Shown: positions 59,000 through 64,000 of the stretch, piece by piece
Layout: every line of letters begins with the position of its first letter
How positions within the stretch are numbered: the stretch's first letter is position 1
Source: Paracentrotus lividus
Taxonomy: Eukaryota; Echinodermata; Echinoidea; Camarodonta; Echinidae
Assembly: GCA_940671915.1 (NCBI GenBank)
Contig: CALNVZ010003430.1
Location: 15,279,442-15,343,441, forward strand
Direction: 5' to 3'
DNA length: 64,000 bases
Translations under genes and position numbers: made by a program
The notes under the pieces: generated by a model
What the model saw: only the letters and a program-made list of their open reading frames with translations
Databases searched by the model: none
What the model was told of the DNA's origin: nothing

Positions 59000-61135
59000 C
59001 TCCTTTGAAAGAAACCAGGTTAAAAACACGAGTTAATCCTTGGATGACACCTGAAATTGTAAAATTAATATATAAGCGGATGATTATCTAAAACATAAGT
59101 TTGATTTGTCTAGAAGTCAAGATCCTTGAATGATTATCGTAAAATTAAGAAATTCCATAACGACTTTGATAAGGAGAAGAAAAAAAGAATATTATTCAAT
59201 GATATATCAAAAGTACACAAAAATGATTCTAAGAAACTTTGGAAGGAATTACAAGTAGTCACAGGAAAAAATAAGCACCAGAATAATACATCGCGAGGTT
59301 GACTATGATAAATCAATGAACATTTTGCTAATATTGGCAGCAGAAATATCTCAAATACTTTCTCTAAAAAAGAACTTTAAAGTGGGATCACTCCTGATTG
59401 TCTATATATTTTTGATTTTAAGAATATTGATAATATCCTGAAACATCTGTTGTCACTTGATGTAAACAGTAATATATGATATCTTAGACTTACACAAAAG
59501 TCTTTTAAGAATAGGCACGCTCCATAATGTTTATGAATCATTGTAACTGTTGATTATAATGCAAGTTTACTCTCAGGCACAATCCCGTATGACTGGAAAA
59601 TAGCGCGAACAACTCCTATCTACTAAAGGTAAAGGGTGCTAAAAAGGATGCAAATAATTACAGACCCATTCAGTCGTAACGTCACTGTGAAGCGAAAATT
59701 GTCAAGAGAAGAAGTGCAAGCCCAACTTTATAATAATCTAAATGAACATGATATGATAAAATGTCGACCAATCTGCTTTTTCTACAAAACCATTCAACAT
59801 TAACATGCCCTCCATCGTCTAATTGATGATTTTTACTGAGGCTCTAAACGAAAAGGAAAAAGTTTGGCAGCTTTGCTTTTTAGATATATCCAAATGTTTT
59901 GATTGTATTGATTTTGATGTGTTATTGTTTAAGCTGAAAAAAAAAATATGGTGTTCGTGATAATAAATTACAATGGTCCGTAGTTTTTGTCAAGAAGAAA
60001 ACAAGCTGTGCAATATCAGGGCAAACTTTCTAAATATAAAGACCTGTAAAATTGGGATCCCCAAGGTAGTTATACTAGGGACCCACATTGTTTTTGATAT
60101 TTATTAATGACATATCTGAGTTTATTTAACGAGTATGGGTCAATGCAATATTTTTGCAGACGAGCGTAGTCATTTATGATAACTGGTAAACTATTTATGA
60201 TGTAACTTACATTTTACAAATCGAATATGAATTGAAAATAGAGAAAATGGTTATTTAAATAATAGACTTCGTTATCAACATAAGACAAAACTAATATAGT
60301 AATGTTCTGATCTCGATCTTTAGATGAGATTAATATTCTTATAGAATAGACAAGAGGGATCAATCGAGCAAGTTAGTATCTGGACTAATGATTGATGACC
60401 AACTGAAGTGGGATGTTCATAATAATAACTTATTGTAAATCAGTAGCATATAAAGTTCATTTTCTTTCGAAACTCAGTAAGACTGTTAATTCTACTTTAC
60501 TTAATATTTTGTATAAATCTTATGATTCAGCCATGTATGATTTATGCATAGCTCAGTCTGGGGAAACTGTCCAGGTCGTTTATAAAAGAAATCTCTTGAG
60601 AAGACACAAGAAACGAGCCGCTCGAATCGTTAAAAACAATTTTAATTACGAAAGAAACCAGTGGAATCAATTTAATGAAAGAATTATCTTGGCCGAATAT
60701 TGAACAAAGACGTGATTGCATTTTCTAGCTACACTGATGTATAAATGGCCTAGCCCCGTTCAGACTTAGTATACGAAATTGAATGTACTTTGATCGCATA
60801 ATTTTAAACATAGGAACGCAAACTCTCTTAATGTGATTGTCCCAAAGCCGAACCAATAGTTATTATAAGCAAACATTTAGATATGCTGGAGCAAAAATCT
60901 GGAGACCAAACTACCCACTGACCTTCAGAATGCAACATCACTGAACATGTTTAAATCTAAATCAAACAATTATATCCTCAAGTTCTAATCTGTTACAGTT
61001 CCATACTAAAAATAATATATTTTGCTCTAAAAAGATATTTCCCCTTCTCAGTCTCTATTGTATACCTATATTTACTTTTTTGTAATACTGTTGACAATTA
61101 TTTTAATTTTCTCTCGTCAACTTAATAAAATGATG
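59000..61135 (+). mobile_element. decayed non-LTR retrotransposon (LINE)
   Basis: Many stops and frameshifts. RT landmarks in order: KLRNSITT/IRRRKKEY-type linker (59140), NYRPI (59660), CFLDISKCFDCIDFD (59875), GIPQGSYTRDP (60055), FADE in place of the catalytic YADD (60150), and a C-terminal RAARIVKNNFNY piece (60413-60703). It ends near a CTTAATAAAATGATG tail. Older than the LINEs in the P450. Confidence 0.75.
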
Positions 61136-61140
61136 ATTAT

Positions 61141-62500
61141 ATGCGGATCTACCTACACACAGAAAAAAATAAGTGTCTAAGTGACCCTTCTCACAAGAGT
61201 CCAGCTCTGTCCCCTGAGATGACCACTTAGTTATTGGTGTAAAGCAGACTCTTTTAATTTGAGTAACAACTGACACCTTATGGAAGTCTACACTTCTTGA
61301 CTCCGACTAGAGTCAAACATGTTAGACTCTCTCGAAGTGTCATCTCAGGACAAACGTTCAACCCCCAAACCAGAAGTTTAGATGACACCTCGTGGGAGTC
61401 TACCTTCTTGACTCCCATCTGGAGTCCAAACATACTAGACTCCTTCTTCGAGTGTCCATCTCAGGACAAACGTTCAACCCCCCAAACCAGAGTTAGATGA
61501 CACCTCGCTGGAGTCTACCTTCTTGACTCCATCTGGAGTCAAACAGATGACACCTCGTCGGAGTCTAACCGTTCTTGACTCCATCTGAGTCAAACATACT
61601 AGACTCTTCTTCGAGTGTCATCTCAGGGACAAACGTTCAACCCCCAAACCAGAGTTTAGATGGAACCCTCGTGGAGTCTCTACCTTCTTGACTCCAACTG
61701 GAGTCAAACATACTAGGACTCCTCTCCGACTGTCATCTCAGAGGATAAACGTTCGACCCCCAAACCAGAGGTTTAGATGACACCTCATTGGAGTCTTCCT
61801 TATTTGACCCCTAGAGGAGTCTAGCATAGGAGTTTAGATGACACCTCATTGGAGTCTACCCACTTGACCCTCCAGGAGTCTTACATGCATGACTCCTTAT
61901 TAGGAGTCATCTCGGACATCAATGCTCAACCCCCAGAGGAGTATAGAGGAACCATATCAAGAGTCTACCACCTTTAGACTCCTACAGGAGTCCATTATAC
62001 TTGGACCCAAGAGGGAGTTTAGATGACACCATATTAAAGGGTACCCACTTGCACTTCATTGGAGTCTACCCACTTGACCCCTCCAGGAGTCTAACATGCA
62101 TGACTCTTGTTGAGAGTCATCTCAGACAAATGCTAAACCCCAAAGAGCCATGTGGTGTGGCACATAGCCTCTAAGGTGTCATCTGTACTCTTCAGTCTTC
62201 ACTGTTGACTTATTGAAGAGAATTGGATTCCTATGCCAGACTCCTATAGCTAGTGCAGGTGGGTACCCATTGAATACGGTGTCATTCTAAACTCCGTTGG
62301 GTCAAAGTATGCTTGACTCCTGTATGAGTGAAGGTGGTATACTCTGATATGGTTTCTATATACTCCTCTGGGGTTGAGCATTTGTCCGAGATGACTCCAA
62401 TAAGAGTCAGCATGTTAAGACTCCTGAGGGTCAATAAGAGAAGACTCAATGAGTGTCATCTAAACTCTGGTTTGGGGGTCGAACGTTTGTCCTGGATGAC
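61141..62500. repeat. foldback array of GACTC/GAGTC hairpin units (second locus)
   Basis: Begins with the leader ACACAGAAAAAAATAAGTGT. Units contain TCATCTCAGGGACAAACGTT, CCAGAGTTTAGATGACACC and the hairpin GACTCCATCTGGAGTC (61525-61540). Orientation flips near 62140-62260. Collinear with 32820-35380 but with fewer units and fewer indels. The small frames at 61297-61500 and 62328-62567 are reading through repeats. Confidence 0.8.
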
Positions 62501-62877
62501 AGCAAACGGAAGATTCAAAAAAACAGGACGAGGAACAAGACACGAAATAAAATACAACTTAACTTAATGAAGTCTGGTACGTGCACTGATTTTATTCAAG
62601 GGCTACTTGGCCACATCAGAAATCATACTAATACAAGATAAATTTACATATTCAAATTAAGTCAGATTAACCAATAGAAATAAAGAGAATGGAGGAACCA
62701 ACTCAAAATGTAAAAGTCCAATTCATAAGAATAACCAATAAGAGATAAGAGGGGATGTAGATGAATAAGATGAGATGATTATGTAATAAGAATGTTGAAC
62801 AAAAGAATCAGATGTGGAATGTAATGAATGAAGGAAGACATCTGAATAGGAATGGAATGATAGAGAAGAAGGTTTTG
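62501..62877. other. spacer shared with 35381-35756
   Basis: Collinear with the spacer after the first foldback array. No gene is recognised. Confidence 0.6.
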
Positions 62878-63957
62878 ATTTGATTTGATTTGATTTTATT
62901 TCTGCGTTCAAATAATACAATATAAATACATATCTGTATAAACATCAATAATACATAGAATATGGATAACAGAGTAAATTGTAAAATCAATGCATAAAAT
63001 GTAACAAAAGTGATAATTTTCATTACAAATAGTGATAATAAATAGAACGCAGGAGACCGCCATCATGAGCGGTAAGGCTTGAAATGGATGGCGGCCTCGT
63101 AAAAGAAATTCCGTGATCTCATAATGCTAAACCAGTGGGTGCAGTGCAAGTGCAAGTGCGAATGCAGTAGACAGCAGTATAATGATTTACCATGAGTATA
63201 TGTTAAACTATATATGAGTATCAGATGAATAAGATTCTATGAAACTTCTTTTCAGTAGGGTTGGGCAAATAATTACTTTTTTCTGAAAAGTTATGTCAAA
63301 CAAATTACTTCTATAGTCAAATTTGATGTAGAATCCAAAAATGACAATGATTTTTGTGTACGATGATGTCTGACGTCGCTAAAGTGCAAAAAACCAAAAT
63401 AGTGTATTTTGCCCATTCATCACACACTTTATAGGTAGAAACCGGTTTTATTTTGTTTCTTTATGGATTTTGATGGTCTAAAAGCTGAAATCTGACAATT
63501 TTATCATGACCTAATGTACCTAGTATGTGTTATAGGTGTTATTTAGTGATTTTGATATGAGGTGATTTTTGCTCGATATTGACTGAAACTAACTACCAAA
63601 CTACACTAACAGTCAACTTAGGTAGGATTAATCATGTTGGATTAATCATGTTGGGTTCCCTGACACCCAAAAGCCATATAAAAACGTAATAAAAGTGGTT
63701 TATACCTATAAAAAGTCTTATAATTGGGCATAATATGCCATTTTGGTTTTTTGCACTTTAGCGACGTAAGACGTCATCGTATGCAAAAATAATTGTCATT
63801 TTCAGTTTCTACATCGAATTTTACTATAGAAACAACTTGTTTGAAAAAAAAAGTTGAGATTCGCCCAACCCTATTTTCAGTGTCGCTTTTAGGGAATGAA
63901 TAGATGAACAGGATTTGATATTGTCAGGAAAACTATTCCATGTATCTGGACCGTGGT
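62877..63957 (-). mobile_element. LINE 3' end interrupted by a MITE
   Basis: On the minus strand 63960-63881 encodes the typical RT end GPDTWNSFPDNIKS and CSSIHSLKATLK. A 3' UTR follows and ends at a (TTTGA)n-type tail at 62877-62897. A 618-bp hAT-like MITE (63256-63873) interrupts it. The homologous locus at 35756 lacks the entire 1.08 kb. The RT-like frame may run past 63957 to the window end, so the true 5' limit is uncertain. Confidence 0.72.
63256..63873. mobile_element. hAT-like non-autonomous DNA transposon (copy 2)
   Basis: Same family as 342-957: ends TAGGGTTGGGC and GCCCAACCCTA, similar length, same internal inverted GACGTCGCTAAAGTGC blocks. Flanked by the 7-bp duplication TTTTCAG (63249-63255 and 63874-63880). 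It is nested in a LINE 3' end. Confidence 0.9.
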
Positions 63958-64000
63958 TGAAAGTCAAAGAGGAAATGGATGTGAACAAAGCTGAACTAAA

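Overview
This is a eukaryotic, AT-rich, repeat-dominated stretch from an invertebrate deuterostome. An echinoderm such as a sea urchin is the best guess. The reasons are split genes with GT-AG introns, CYP1-like P450s, CR1/Jockey-like LINEs, many short inverted-repeat DNA transposons, long poly-G runs and a frequent TAGGCCTA-type motif. There are no prokaryotic operons or CRISPR arrays, and I found no intact tRNA or rRNA gene. Several apparent ORFs start at non-ATG codons or lie in low-complexity DNA and were not treated as genes.

Layout. 1-13.9 kb: no recognisable host gene. It holds a nested series of non-autonomous DNA transposons (TIR elements and foldbacks) and a weak BEL/Pao-like relic. 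13.9-23.4 kb: repeats, pyrimidine-rich microsatellites and one intact intronless CYP1-like P450 gene on the minus strand (18791-20347). 23.4-32.9 kb: a second, indel-ridden copy of that block, including a frame-broken copy of the P450. It is most likely a haplotype or assembly duplicate. 32.9-35.4 kb: a foldback array of GACTC/GAGTC hairpin units. 36.0-38.9 kb: about 19 tandem units of about 148 bp. The noisy sequence ends at a 25-base N gap (39783-39807).

39.8-45.4 kb: six exons of a mitochondrial enoyl-CoA delta-isomerase 1 (ECI1)-like gene on the minus strand. Phases and protein alignment are consistent, but the first and last coding exons are missing. Its introns contain a long-TIR TA-flanked element and two decayed tandem copies of exon 3. 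48.5-52.1 kb: a second CYP1-like gene on the plus strand, broken by two separate LINE insertions and a stop codon. 52.6-61.1 kb: a hAT-like element with a nested insertion, a minisatellite, more MITEs (one with outward-facing tRNA-like modules) and a decayed LINE. 61.1-64 kb: another copy of the foldback hairpin array, followed by a LINE 3' end with a hAT-like MITE inside it.

Functionally, the window holds one probably working P450 (membrane-bound monooxygenase), one dead P450 relative, and part of a fatty-acid beta-oxidation auxiliary enzyme gene. The rest is transposon and satellite biology. I saw no clear new multi-gene system. The most unusual signals are the tRNA-like modules inside palindromic MITEs, the hairpin-unit arrays, the 7-bp target duplications of hAT-like elements, and the tandemly duplicated ECI1 exon.
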